Below, piece after piece: positions 7,076 to 16,282 of a stretch of 61,925 nt of DNA. Below the pieces are notes generated by a model. The model was given only the letters and a program-made list of their open reading frames with translations, did not search any database and was not told the DNA's origin. Where the stretch lies: positions 1-61,925 of the IMG/VR virus record IMGVR_UViG_3300028553_001902; one strand, given 5' to 3'. How positions within the stretch are numbered: position 1 is the stretch's first letter; each line of letters opens with the position of its first letter. Position numbers and translations under genes: made by a program. Source of the stretch: a virus.

Positions 7076-8384
7076 TAAATTAAATAATATTTTAAATTTA
7101 ATACAAGAGTATATAGAAGAAAAACAAGCTACAAAAACTTGGACTGCTGGAAAAGATTATGTTAACTATGCAGGTTCGTACTTTGACCACTCTGAATATG
7201 TGGCCGCAGTCCAAAGTTTATTAAATGGTTGGCTGGTGATGGGTTCAGATTCTCTAAAATTTGAAAGTAAGTTTCCTAGATTTTTTGATAAGAGCTATGG
7301 AATACTGACAAATAGTGGATCGAGTGCCAATCTACTCATGATGACAAGTCTTACAAGTAAAAATGGACATAATTTTCCCAAAGGAACAAAAGTTCTTGTG
7401 CCTGTTGCTGGATTTCCCACAACATTGAATCCTATTCTACAAGTTGGATTTGAACCTATATTTGTAGATATAGAACTAGAAACTTTAAATATAGATTTAG
7501 ATCAAGCTGAAAAAGCTCTACAAGAAAATGATATTAAAGTAATTACATTTGCTCATGTTTTAGGTAATCCGCCGAATATGAATCGCGTCATGGATCTGGT
7601 AAAAAAATACAACTTAATTTTATTAGAAGATTGCTGTGATGCACTTGGCTCAACATTTCAAGGTAAGCCATTGGGAAGCTTTGGAGAGATGGCCTCCTGT
7701 AGTTTCTATCCCGCACATCATATTACAATGGGCGAAGGTGGCTTTGTTTCGTGTAATACAAAAGAGCAAGAAACCATTCTAAGAAGTTTTAGAGAATGGG
7801 GTCGTGGTTGTTATTGCGTAGGACCAAAAGCAAATACTTTAAAATGTGGAACATGTAATAAGAGATTTAGCAACTGGCTACCATCAATGCCCAATGAAAT
7901 ATTTGACCATAAATATGTATATGAAGAAATTGGATACAATCTAAAGCCAATCGAACTTCAGGCCTCTATGGGATTACAGCAGTTGGAAAAATTAGAAACA
8001 ATAACAAATTTAAGAATTAGAAATTACAACTTACTTTTTGCTATATATGAAAAATATGAGGATTTTTTCTTTCTACCAAAAGCTACAAATGGCAGTGTTC
8101 CCAGCTGGTTTGCTTTTCCACTTACTATAAAAGATGTAGCACCTTTTTCTAGGGCAAAGTATATTGACTTCTTAGAAGATAAAAAAATTCAAACTAGACC
8201 ATATTTTGCAGGTAACATTATGTTGCAACCAGCGTATGCTGATATAGCAAAGGATTTGCACAAGTACCCAAATGCAACAAAAGTTACACTTGATACATTT
8301 TTTCATGGAACTAGTCCCGTTATAACACCTGAACAAATTGATTATATTGGACAATGTGTTGATGAATTTTTTAGGAGTATATAA
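7059..8384 (+). CDS. RfbH-like PLP-dependent sugar 3-dehydrase
   Basis: A 441-residue DegT/DnrJ/EryC1 family protein. The usual PLP lysine is replaced by His220 in SFYPAHHITMGEGG, which marks 3-dehydrases (E1/RfbH and ColD) rather than aminotransferases. Cys251, Cys253, Cys263 and Cys266 lie where RfbH/E1 binds its [2Fe-2S] cluster. These enzymes remove the 3-hydroxyl of a 4-keto-6-deoxyhexose nucleotide. ATG 7059 has GGAG upstream; the upstream in-frame codons are less likely. Downstream are the TPP enzyme pair and an SDR. The reductase partner E3 is not in the window. Substrate nucleotide (CDP or other) unproven. Confidence 0.82.
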   Translation: MHIGDSKLNNILNLIQEYIEEKQATKTWTAGKDYVNYAGSYFDHSEYVAAVQSLLNGWLVMGSDSLKFESKFPRFFDKSYGILTNSGSSANLLMMTSLTSKNGHNFPKGTKVLVPVAGFPTTLNPILQVGFEPIFVDIELETLNIDLDQAEKALQENDIKVITFAHVLGNPPNMNRVMDLVKKYNLILLEDCCDALGSTFQGKPLGSFGEMASCSFYPAHHITMGEGGFVSCNTKEQETILRSFREWGRGCYCVGPKANTLKCGTCNKRFSNWLPSMPNEIFDHKYVYEEIGYNLKPIELQASMGLQQLEKLETITNLRIRNYNLLFAIYEKYEDFFFLPKATNGSVPSWFAFPLTIKDVAPFSRAKYIDFLEDKKIQTRPYFAGNIMLQPAYADIAKDLHKYPNATKVTLDTFFHGTSPVITPEQIDYIGQCVDEFFRSI

Positions 8385-8385
8385 A

Positions 8386-9006
8386 ATGGATAAAGAAAAT
8401 TTGATACAGTTTGAAAGTTTAGTTGCTGAAAAATTTAATAATGCGGAAATTAAAGCACCCATACATTTATACTATAATAACGAGCAACAAATTCAAAAAG
8501 TCTTTGAAAGAGTAGATGTAAAAAATGATTGGGTTTGTTGCACTTGGAGAAATCATTATCAATGCCTGTTAAAGGGCGTACCCCCAGACGAATTATTATC
8601 AAAAATAGTTGAGGGAAAGAGTATGGTAATGAATTTAAACGAGTACAAAATTGTCTGCTCTTCTATTGTTGGAGGAATTCCATCTATTGCTGTTGGAATA
8701 GCTGAATCTATAAAAAGAAAAGAAGAAGATTCAAAGGTATGGTGTTGGCTGGGTGATATGAGCGCTGAAACAGGTGCCTTCCATGAAGCATATAAATACT
8801 CAGTTAATCATAACCTGCCCATAACATTTGTCGTAGAAGATAACGGCCTATCAGTTACTACTCCAACAGATTTAATTTGGGGCAGAGATAAGCCATGGTA
8901 TATATCGAATGTAGCAAATTGGGTCGAACAGCCTAATTTAATATATTATAAATATACCAATACAAAATATCCTCATGCGGGCGCTGGAAGGAGGATACAG
9001 TTTTGA
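8386..9006 (+). CDS. TPP-binding subunit, pyruvate dehydrogenase E1 alpha-like
   Basis: A 206-residue protein from ATG 8386 (AGGAG upstream). It contains the E1-alpha RNH motif (residues 55-57), GGIPSIAVGIA, and the thiamine diphosphate motif beginning Gly123-Asp124 and ending Asp152-Asn153. It is far shorter than standard E1 alpha (about 330-360 residues), lacking the C-terminal part, so it is a minimal TPP half-enzyme. Its pyrimidine-binding partner is the next gene, which overlaps it by four bases. In sugar pathways such enzymes can attach a two-carbon unit to a keto sugar (as proposed for AviB1/AviB2). Use here is inferred. Confidence 0.78.
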   Translation: MDKENLIQFESLVAEKFNNAEIKAPIHLYYNNEQQIQKVFERVDVKNDWVCCTWRNHYQCLLKGVPPDELLSKIVEGKSMVMNLNEYKIVCSSIVGGIPSIAVGIAESIKRKEEDSKVWCWLGDMSAETGAFHEAYKYSVNHNLPITFVVEDNGLSVTTPTDLIWGRDKPWYISNVANWVEQPNLIYYKYTNTKYPHAGAGRRIQF

Positions 9007-9536
9007 CACAACAATATTATAAAGAAAAATTAGAAGAGGCCATGATATGGCTCTCCGAGCAAAGCGATACTTTATTTATTGGTCAATCTGTTTCATGGGG
9101 AGGTACTGGAATGTTTGATACATTGCAAAAAATATCAGATGATAAAAGACTAGAATTTCCTGTGGCTGAGAATTTTCAACTAGGCTTTAGTGTAGGAATG
9201 GCGCTAAATGGATTTGTCCCAATCTCTGTATTTCCAAGATGGAACTTCCTTATCTGTGCAACAGATCAACTTGTAAATCATTTAGATAAACTATATTTCA
9301 TGAGCGACGGAGAATATAATCCAAAGGTTATAGTGCGTGTTGCGGTAGGGTCAGAAATTCCAGTTGACCCACAAGATCAACATAAAGGAAATTTCTCTGA
9401 TGCATTTAGATTGATGTGTAAGAATATAGATATAGTTGAATTGAAAAATCCAGAAAAAATACTAGATGAATATAAAGATGCATACTATAAAAATAAAAGT
9501 ACTATCTTAGTGGAATTTCCAGATTATGGAAAATAA
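9003..9536 (+). CDS. TPP enzyme pyrimidine-binding subunit, E1 beta-like
   Basis: A 177-residue protein starting at TTG 9003 with a strong AAGGAGG about six bases upstream. It matches the transketolase pyrimidine-binding domain of E1 beta: Glu56 in FPVAENFQLG is the cofactor-activating glutamate, followed by GMALNGFVPISVFPRW and an ATDQLVNHLDK helix. The C-terminal transketolase_C domain of normal E1 beta is absent. With the preceding gene it should form one complete TPP active site. It is located between the 3-dehydrase and an SDR, which suggests carboligation on a sugar rather than central metabolism. Confidence 0.78.
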   Translation: MTQQYYKEKLEEAMIWLSEQSDTLFIGQSVSWGGTGMFDTLQKISDDKRLEFPVAENFQLGFSVGMALNGFVPISVFPRWNFLICATDQLVNHLDKLYFMSDGEYNPKVIVRVAVGSEIPVDPQDQHKGNFSDAFRLMCKNIDIVELKNPEKILDEYKDAYYKNKSTILVEFPDYGK

Positions 9537-10314
9537 AATTCTACTGCTTGGCTCAAAAGGATTTTTGGGAAGTTTTTTATTAAATAATTTACCATATAAT
9601 ATAGTTCCAATTTCAAGAACAGAGTGTGATTTAACTAATTTTAACTCAGTAACAAATTTATTAAAGACGCATAGCCCAGAAATTATTATAAATTGCGCTG
9701 GAAGTCTTGAAAGAGATTTAAAGGTTTTTAATGTTGAATCTTTTAATCAAAATTTAAATATTTTCTTTAATTTATATTATCAAAGAGATTTATTTGGCAA
9801 ACTTATAAATTTAGGTTCTGGTGCAGAATATGATAGAAGATATTCAATTAATTTAAAAAAAGAAATAGAAATAAAATATATTAGACCAGTAGATCATTAT
9901 GGTCTAAGTAAAAATATTATATCTAATATATCTTTATCAGCTAATAACTTCTATACATTGCGATTATTTGGTTGCTTTTCAAATTCAAAAAATATATTAT
10001 TTGATAAAATTATAAATGATAATCAGATTATAATTAAAAATAGACATTTTGATTTTTTTTATGCCCGCGATTTAATTCCAATCTTTGAATATTTTATCGA
10101 AAACTCCCCTGAAATAAAAGATGTTAATATAGTTTATAAAGAAAAGAAAACCCTCAAAGAAATCGTAACTTTTTTTAAAAATTTCCACAATTTAAAATGT
10201 AAAATTTCATTTGAAGAAGATTATAAAAACTACACAGGTTGCTCTGAAACTCTTAATAATTTTAATTTTAAGTTTCAAGGCTTAGAGGAAGGAATGAAAC
10301 AGTATATAATATGA
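9526..10314 (+). CDS. NAD(P)-dependent SDR, sugar epimerase/reductase-like
   Basis: A 262-residue extended SDR with a GSKGFLGS nucleotide-binding motif at residues 9-16, the INCAG segment, and the catalytic Tyr-x3-Lys in HYGLSK. It is shorter than most nucleotide-sugar epimerases (about 310). It could reduce a 4-keto sugar, as YerF-type or Fcl-type enzymes do. The gene starts inside the end of the TPP-enzyme gene and overlaps the next gene by four bases, tying it to both steps. Exact reaction unknown. Confidence 0.7.
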   Translation: MENKILLLGSKGFLGSFLLNNLPYNIVPISRTECDLTNFNSVTNLLKTHSPEIIINCAGSLERDLKVFNVESFNQNLNIFFNLYYQRDLFGKLINLGSGAEYDRRYSINLKKEIEIKYIRPVDHYGLSKNIISNISLSANNFYTLRLFGCFSNSKNILFDKIINDNQIIIKNRHFDFFYARDLIPIFEYFIENSPEIKDVNIVYKEKKTLKEIVTFFKNFHNLKCKISFEEDYKNYTGCSETLNNFNFKFQGLEEGMKQYII

Positions 10315-11252
10315 AAGTAGTTTATATTACTGGCTGCCTCGGCTTCATTGGCTCTCATATAACAGAAATGTGCTTAGAAAAAGGATGGAAAGTTATAGGT
10401 GTTGATAAAGTAACGTATGCGGCCCATGAAGATTTAATAGAAAAATTTTCACAAAATGATTCATTTAAATTTATAAAATCAGATATAAATGACCTTCAAT
10501 TTTTATATGACTGTGATTATATAATAAATACAGCTGCAGAAACCCATGTTGATAATTCGATCGAAGACTCAGTTGAATTCATAAAAACAAATGTCAATGG
10601 AGTTCATAATTTATTGCAACTTATAAAAAATAAACATAGATATAAGATGCCCACATTGCTACATTTTAGTACAGACGAAGTTTATGGAGACAATATAGGA
10701 AGTGCCCATGTGGAAACTGATTTGTTGAAACCTTCCAACCCATACTCAGCAACAAAGGCATCCGCAGATATGTTAGTACTAGCCTGGGCCAGAACATATA
10801 AAGTTCCTTATGTTATCGTGCGCCCATCAAATAATTATGGCATCCGACAAAATCCAGAGAAATTGATTCCAAAATCTTGCAAATATATTTCATTAGGAAG
10901 AAAAATTCCTGTTCATGAGCAAGGTCAACCAATGCGCACTTGGCTTCATGTTAAAGATACTGCCCAAGCCATTATTCGTATTATTGAATCTGAAGTTGTA
11001 AATGAAATTTTTAATATTGGTGGCAATTATGAAGATAAGAATATAAATGTTTTAGAAAAATTAATATACTTTTATTTAAATGATAATAATTTTGAAAAAT
11101 ATTTAGATTTTAATTATACAAGGCCTGGCCAAGATGTCAGATACTCAATCAATGATGATAAGCTAAGAAATCTGGGGTGGCAGCCCAATGCAAATTTTGA
11201 TGATGAATTAAAAAGAATAGTGGAATTTAATAAAGAAAAATTTATTTGGTAA
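10311..11252 (+). CDS. Nucleotide-sugar 4,6-dehydratase (RmlB/RfbB-like)
   Basis: A 313-residue SDR closely resembling dTDP-glucose 4,6-dehydratase: GCLGFIGSH binds NAD near the N-terminus, TAAETHVDNSI and FSTDEVYGD carry the active-site Thr-Asp-Glu, YSATKAS is the Tyr-x3-Lys motif, and RPSNNYGIRQNPEKLIP contacts the nucleotide sugar. It would make the 4-keto-6-deoxy intermediate needed by the RfbH-like 3-dehydrase. Nucleotide specificity (dTDP, CDP or UDP) cannot be read with confidence. No matching thymidylyltransferase (RmlA) is in the window. Confidence 0.83.
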   Translation: MKVVYITGCLGFIGSHITEMCLEKGWKVIGVDKVTYAAHEDLIEKFSQNDSFKFIKSDINDLQFLYDCDYIINTAAETHVDNSIEDSVEFIKTNVNGVHNLLQLIKNKHRYKMPTLLHFSTDEVYGDNIGSAHVETDLLKPSNPYSATKASADMLVLAWARTYKVPYVIVRPSNNYGIRQNPEKLIPKSCKYISLGRKIPVHEQGQPMRTWLHVKDTAQAIIRIIESEVVNEIFNIGGNYEDKNINVLEKLIYFYLNDNNFEKYLDFNYTRPGQDVRYSINDDKLRNLGWQPNANFDDELKRIVEFNKEKFIW

Positions 11253-11264
11253 AGAAGTGATATT

Positions 11265-11951
11265 ATGAATAAAATTATTTCAATGTCTGCATTTGGAACT
11301 GATATTAAGTATTTTGTAGGGGCACAGAGGCAAGCTGAGTTAGCTCAAAAAAACTATCCAGATTGGCAAATTAGAATTTATACAAATAATTTAAGTTTAT
11401 TAGATAATATAAATGATAATGTAAGAGTAATAGAAGTTAATGAAAGCAGTTGGGGGCCATTTTGGAGGTTTGACCCCCTCTTTGAAGACGATAATAATAT
11501 AACAATAATTAGAGATTCTGATGATAGAATAACTTTAAGAGAGGTAATGGCTGTTGAAGAATGGCTAAATAGTGATGCTCTTTTACACACAATTAAAGAT
11601 CATGAGGCTCATTTTCAATTTCCCATAATGGCTGGACTTTTTGGATTTAAAGGAAGATTGCATGAATCCTTGTATAAAATAATGCAGGACTTTAAATTCA
11701 AACATCAATACTATCTGAGCGATCAAATCTTTCTTAGAGATTATGTATATCCAAGATACAGCTCTAGTTGTTTATCACATACATTTATAAGTGGTTGGTT
11801 CTCACAAAGTAGAAATAATTTAATTAATAAGTATTGTTTCTGTGGAAATGGCTATGATGAAAATGATAATCCAATATACTCAGAATCTTTAAATTCAAAA
11901 ATTGATTATTCTAAAAATATTGTTTTCGATGGGGGTAAGTTGACAGAATGA
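11265..11951 (+). CDS. Putative glycosyltransferase with DSDD motif
   Basis: A 228-residue protein. A short N-terminal Rossmann-like start is followed by IIRDSDDRIT near residue 84, an acidic motif expected to bind a divalent metal and nucleotide sugar. The later HTIKDHEAHFQFPIMAGLFG segment recurs in bacterial polysaccharide transferases of unknown specificity. It ends the first part of the sugar operon; a consensus promoter for gmd starts inside its last codons. Confidence 0.6.
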   Translation: MNKIISMSAFGTDIKYFVGAQRQAELAQKNYPDWQIRIYTNNLSLLDNINDNVRVIEVNESSWGPFWRFDPLFEDDNNITIIRDSDDRITLREVMAVEEWLNSDALLHTIKDHEAHFQFPIMAGLFGFKGRLHESLYKIMQDFKFKHQYYLSDQIFLRDYVYPRYSSSCLSHTFISGWFSQSRNNLINKYCFCGNGYDENDNPIYSESLNSKIDYSKNIVFDGGKLTE

Positions 11952-11968
11952 CTTGAATATGATATAAT
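11940..11968 (+). promoter_or_regulatory. Consensus sigma-A promoter for the GDP-fucose genes
   Basis: TTGACA at 11940-11945, 17-base spacer, TATAAT at 11963-11968. It overlaps the end of the upstream glycosyltransferase gene and lies just before an AGGAGG ribosome site and gmd at 11995, giving the Gmd-Fcl-ribonucleotide reductase segment its own promoter. Confidence 0.9.
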
Positions 11969-11994
11969 TATATATTATATCTAGGAGGATTTAA

Positions 11995-13008
11995 ATGAAA
12001 AAAGCATTAATAACTGGAATCACAGGGCAGGATGGCTCGTACTTAGCTGAACTATTATTAAGTAAAAACTATGAGGTCCATGGTATCATTAGAAGGTCTT
12101 CTTCTATAAACACAAAAAGAATTGACCATTTATATAATAATCCAAATCTTAAGTTACATTATGGCGACTTAACTGATCAATCAAGTCTTATTAGAGTTAT
12201 ACAGCAAATTCAACCAGATGAGATTTATAATTTGGGCGCCCAAAGCCATGTGAAAGTTTCTTTTGAGATTCCAGAGTATACTGGAGAAGTTGATGCATTG
12301 GGAACCCTAAGAATTTTAGAAGCAGTAAGAATTTTGAATCTTGAAAATAAAACTAAAATATATCAAGCTTCAACATCTGAACTCTTTGGACTTGTGCAAG
12401 AAACACCACAGCGTGAAACTACTCCTTTTTATCCACGCTCTCCCTATGGAGTTGCTAAAATGTATGCATATTGGATAACAAAAAATTATAGAGAGTCATA
12501 TGGTCTATATGCTTGCACAGGAATTCTTTTTAATCATGAATCTCCACGTAGAGGGGAAACATTTGTTACTCGTAAAATTACTATGGGATTGAAGGCAATT
12601 TCAGAAGGCACTCAAAAAGAATTGCAACTGGGTAATTTAAATGCACTCAGGGATTGGGGGCATGCACAAGATTTTGTAGAAGCGATGTGGCTTATGTTAC
12701 AACAAAAGCACCCTCAAGATTTTGTAATTGCTACAGGAAAACAATATTCAGTTCGTGATTTTGTAGTTGAAGCAGCGCCCTACTTTGGCATAAATATTGA
12801 ATGGCAAGGTCAAGGCTTAGATGAAGTAGGTATTGATACTAATACTGGAAAAACTATTATACGAGTTAATCCAAAATATTTCAGACCAGCTGAAGTTGAG
12901 ACCCTATTAGGCGATTCAGATAAGGCGCGTAGAATTTTAGGATGGTATCCAAAAACTTCATTTAAGAATTTAGTAAAGGATATGTGTGAAAATGAACAGG
13001 GATTCTAG
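11995..13008 (+). CDS. gmd: GDP-mannose 4,6-dehydratase
   Basis: A 337-residue enzyme that converts GDP-D-mannose to GDP-4-keto-6-deoxymannose, the first step to GDP-L-fucose. The NADP motif [10 protein letters not shown] is at residues 8-17, followed by [19 protein letters not shown], the STSE segment, [10 protein letters not shown] with the Tyr-x3-Lys pair, and [16 protein letters not shown], all diagnostic of Gmd. Length is normal. It is preceded by its own promoter and an AGGAGG site and overlaps the start of fcl. GDP-mannose must come from the host. Confidence 0.95.
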   Translation: MKKALITGITGQDGSYLAELLLSKNYEVHGIIRRSSSINTKRIDHLYNNPNLKLHYGDLTDQSSLIRVIQQIQPDEIYNLGAQSHVKVSFEIPEYTGEVDALGTLRILEAVRILNLENKTKIYQASTSELFGLVQETPQRETTPFYPRSPYGVAKMYAYWITKNYRESYGLYACTGILFNHESPRRGETFVTRKITMGLKAISEGTQKELQLGNLNALRDWGHAQDFVEAMWLMLQQKHPQDFVIATGKQYSVRDFVVEAAPYFGINIEWQGQGLDEVGIDTNTGKTIIRVNPKYFRPAEVETLLGDSDKARRILGWYPKTSFKNLVKDMCENEQGF

Positions 13009-13921
13009 AATTTTTGTAGCTGGTCACAAAGGACTTGTAGGCTCAGCAATTGTTAGAAAGCTAAAAGAAGAAGGTTATAGAAATTTGGTTCTCAGAACTA
13101 GAGATGAATTGGATTTGAGAAATCAAAAAGATGTTAGAGCCTTTTTTAGAGAAGAACAGCCAGAATATGTATTTTTAAGCGCAGCAAAAGTTGGAGGAAT
13201 ATTGGCAAATAAAAACTATAAGGCTGATTTTATTTTAGATAATTTAAATATTCAAAATAATGTTATTCAAACTTCTCATAAAAGTCAAGTTAAAAAATTA
13301 TTATTTTTAGGTTCTTCTTGTATATATCCAAAATTCGCTCGACAACCAATAAAAGAATCTGAGTTATTAACTGGTTCTCTTGAAGAAACAAATGATTCTT
13401 ATGCTATTGCTAAAATAGCAGGTATAGTTGCGTGTCAATCATTAAAACAGCAATATAATTTTAATGCTATATCATTAATGCCCACAAATCTTTATGGATT
13501 TAATGATAATTTTGACCTAAATAGCTCTCATGTTATACCAGCTTTAATTAAAAAGTTTCATGATGCAAAAAAATCTGGAGCCGCCAGCGTTAATCTTTGG
13601 GGAGATGGATCCCCAATAAGAGAGTTTATGTTTGCTGATGATTTGGCAGATGCCGCTATTTTTTGTATGTTAAATTATAATGATTCAGAAATTATAAATG
13701 TTGGAACTGGAATTGGAATAACAATTAAAAATCTAGCAGATATTATTTCTAAAATTGTTGGGTTTAATGGATTCGCAGTTTGGGACTTAAACCAGCCAAA
13801 TGGAACCCCTAAAAAAGTTTTAAATGTAGAAAAATTGGCGTCATTAGGTTGGACTTCTAAAACCAAACTAGAAGAAGGATTAAAAATAACATATGATTGG
13901 TATCTAAAAAATAAAACATAA
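12992..13921 (+). CDS. fcl: GDP-L-fucose synthase (epimerase-reductase)
   Basis: A 309-residue SDR that epimerises and reduces GDP-4-keto-6-deoxymannose to GDP-L-fucose. Diagnostic blocks are [13 protein letters not shown], the AAKVGGI segment, [16 protein letters not shown], the Tyr-x3-Lys in [10 protein letters not shown], and [14 protein letters not shown]. It overlaps gmd. Either GTG 12986 or ATG 12992 could start it; AAAGGA at 12975-12980 is five bases from the GTG and eleven from the ATG, so an extra two residues are possible. The product supplies the GT10-like enzyme encoded upstream. Confidence 0.93.
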   Translation: MNRDSRIFVAGHKGLVGSAIVRKLKEEGYRNLVLRTRDELDLRNQKDVRAFFREEQPEYVFLSAAKVGGILANKNYKADFILDNLNIQNNVIQTSHKSQVKKLLFLGSSCIYPKFARQPIKESELLTGSLEETNDSYAIAKIAGIVACQSLKQQYNFNAISLMPTNLYGFNDNFDLNSSHVIPALIKKFHDAKKSGAASVNLWGDGSPIREFMFADDLADAAIFCMLNYNDSEIINVGTGIGITIKNLADIISKIVGFNGFAVWDLNQPNGTPKKVLNVEKLASLGWTSKTKLEEGLKITYDWYLKNKT

Positions 13922-13933
13922 AGGAAGAAAAAA

Positions 13934-16282
13934 ATGATAAATTTATTCTCACAAGATTTCCTTTCTAATTACGCAGATTTTAGTCCCAAAATGAATGATT
14001 TGGGAGCGTTCGTATATCTCCGCACATATTCTAGATATTTACCAGAAAAAAAACGTAGAGAAGTCTGGAAAGAAACTGTAAGGCGCGCTGTTGAGTTTAA
14101 TGTAATGCAAGAATGGGAGCATTGTAATCGAATTGGTATGCCTGTCACAAAACAACGCAGAGAGCGCATGCAAGAAGAGGCAATTGAGTTCTTTGAATCA
14201 ATGTATAATCTGAATCAATTTTTGAGTGGGCGCACAATGTGGGCTGGTGATTACAATAATAAAGGTATTCAAAAATTTGCTATGGCTAATTTTAACTGTG
14301 CCTACACAAAAATTAGTAAGTGGAATGACTTAGGCGATTTATTTTATGCACTTCTCGTTGGAACAGGGGCTGGCTTTGGTTGTCGCTTAGATGATGCAAA
14401 GCTATTGCCATCAATTAGAAATAAAGGCTATCATTTGATTTTTGAACCCTATGAGTATTTGGGGCACCCAGGTCTTAAAAATGAATCATTTATTACTGAA
14501 GCTGAGCGCGCAGTTACAATTATAATTGGAGATAGTAAAGAAGGATGGGTTCAAGCTCTTAATTTATTCTTTGAAGTTCTTACTAATCCTAGATATAGAA
14601 CAAAAGAGTTGATACGTTTAAATTTTAATTATGTAAGGCCTAATGGAACCCCTTTAAAAACTTTTGGTGGTACAGCATCAGGTCCAGAACCACTAAAAGA
14701 AATGTTTGAAGGGATTCACAAGGTAATTACAAATCAATTAGACCCTGAAAATCTGAAACCATTAGAAGTGGATTCAATAAATACACAATATGGATATGTT
14801 CGCCCTATTCATATTATGGATATTGCAAATCTAATTGGCTATAATGTAGTAGTTGGTGGAGTGCGCAGAACAGCAGAAATTTTTTTACTTGACCCTAACG
14901 ACTATGAATCTGTATTTGCAAAATTTGGTTTGAATGGATTGTGGACATCAGAGCATTATGAAAAGTTTTTAGAGATTGAAAAATCTATTCGCACATCTGG
15001 TATTCCTTACCCACGTACTCGCTTTGAAAAAATGAAAATAGATTTTAAAGACAAAGGATTCTATGAGGGCACTGGCCTGCATCATCGTAGAATGTCCAAT
15101 AATTCCGTTGCCTTTATTGATAAGCCTAGTCGTGAATATGTTATGATGCTATGCGATATGATGCAACTTGAGGGCGAGCCAGGCATGATTAATTTATATG
15201 AAGCTGCGCGGAGAATTTTAAAGGCCCAAGGTGTGAAACGCCCAGACCATGAATCCATTGTGACTATTGCTCAAGAAATTGGCGTTAATCCATGTGCTGA
15301 AATTATTCTATTCTCTAAAGGATTGTGCAATCTCACCACAATTAATGTTAAAAACTTTGTTCATGAAGTAAAGAGCTATAAAGGTAGTCGATATGTGCTT
15401 GATAGAGAAGGCTTAATTAAGGCTCAAAGACTTTCTGCACGAGCAGGTCTTAGAATGACCCTAATTCAGCTAGAACTACCAGACTGGCATAAGATACAAT
15501 CTATGGCTAGACTTACAGGTTGTAGCATGACAGGGTATCAAGATGCTATGGAGATGCTGGGGTGGGATCAGGCTCAGCAAGATGAGCTATTGGATGTTCT
15601 TAAAAAAGTATCTCACGATGCTGTGACACAATATGCTGATGAATTGCGCATCCCAATTCCTCTATTTGTGACAACTATCAAGCCAGAAGGAACTCTATCT
15701 CAGGTTGCTGGTGGTGTAAGTCCAGGCCTACACTTCTCACACGCACCATATCATATTAGACGCATTCGCATCAATAGCAAGGACCCTCTTGCACTTGCTG
15801 TTCGCGATTCTGGTTGGACTATTAATCCAGAAGTTGGAACGCTTGGCGCAGACTATTATGAGCAAATGGCAAATGCACGCACTTGGGTAGTTGACTTCCC
15901 TGTTGCAACTGGCTCCAAGCGCACGAAAGAAGATGTAAGTGCACTTGAACAATTTGAAATCTACAGACACTTCCAAAGAAATTACACAGATATGAATACT
16001 TCAAATACAATTACTGTGAAACCAAACGAGTGGCGCGAGTTGTTTGAGAAAATATTCCATAACTGGGATGAATACGTAGGAGTTTCTTTCTTAGCTCTTG
16101 ATGGCGGAACATATCAGTTGGCTCCATATGAAACTATTGATGTAGCAACATTCAATGAAATGTCAAGCATTCACAAACCATTGCGGCTAGATATGTTGGC
16201 GAGGTATGATATTGAATTATATTCTGACCAGCTTGATGAAGTAATGGAAGGATGCGAAAATGGAGTTTGTCCTATTAGGTAA
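13934..16282 (+). CDS. nrdJ: Adenosylcobalamin-dependent (class II) ribonucleotide reductase
   Basis: A 782-residue monomeric class II reductase of the Lactobacillus leichmannii RTPR type, which makes deoxynucleotides for phage DNA using coenzyme B12 from the host. Cys122 (in NCAYT) and Cys465 (in GLCNLTTINV) fit the redox pair and Cys454 in NPCAEIIL the thiyl-radical cysteine. The C-terminal CENGVCPIR holds the relay cysteines Cys774 and Cys779. It is slightly longer than the 739-residue prototype. It follows fcl by 12 bases with an AAAGGAAG ribosome site. No thioredoxin or B12 gene is in the window. Confidence 0.93.
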   Translation: MINLFSQDFLSNYADFSPKMNDLGAFVYLRTYSRYLPEKKRREVWKETVRRAVEFNVMQEWEHCNRIGMPVTKQRRERMQEEAIEFFESMYNLNQFLSGRTMWAGDYNNKGIQKFAMANFNCAYTKISKWNDLGDLFYALLVGTGAGFGCRLDDAKLLPSIRNKGYHLIFEPYEYLGHPGLKNESFITEAERAVTIIIGDSKEGWVQALNLFFEVLTNPRYRTKELIRLNFNYVRPNGTPLKTFGGTASGPEPLKEMFEGIHKVITNQLDPENLKPLEVDSINTQYGYVRPIHIMDIANLIGYNVVVGGVRRTAEIFLLDPNDYESVFAKFGLNGLWTSEHYEKFLEIEKSIRTSGIPYPRTRFEKMKIDFKDKGFYEGTGLHHRRMSNNSVAFIDKPSREYVMMLCDMMQLEGEPGMINLYEAARRILKAQGVKRPDHESIVTIAQEIGVNPCAEIILFSKGLCNLTTINVKNFVHEVKSYKGSRYVLDREGLIKAQRLSARAGLRMTLIQLELPDWHKIQSMARLTGCSMTGYQDAMEMLGWDQAQQDELLDVLKKVSHDAVTQYADELRIPIPLFVTTIKPEGTLSQVAGGVSPGLHFSHAPYHIRRIRINSKDPLALAVRDSGWTINPEVGTLGADYYEQMANARTWVVDFPVATGSKRTKEDVSALEQFEIYRHFQRNYTDMNTSNTITVKPNEWRELFEKIFHNWDEYVGVSFLALDGGTYQLAPYETIDVATFNEMSSIHKPLRLDMLARYDIELYSDQLDEVMEGCENGVCPIR

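Noticed and set aside
3463-13921. DNA-base glycosylation pathway
   Set aside because: No hydroxymethyl-pyrimidine synthase, modified-base kinase or base glucosyltransferase is recognised in the window, so the sugar genes are not linked to DNA.
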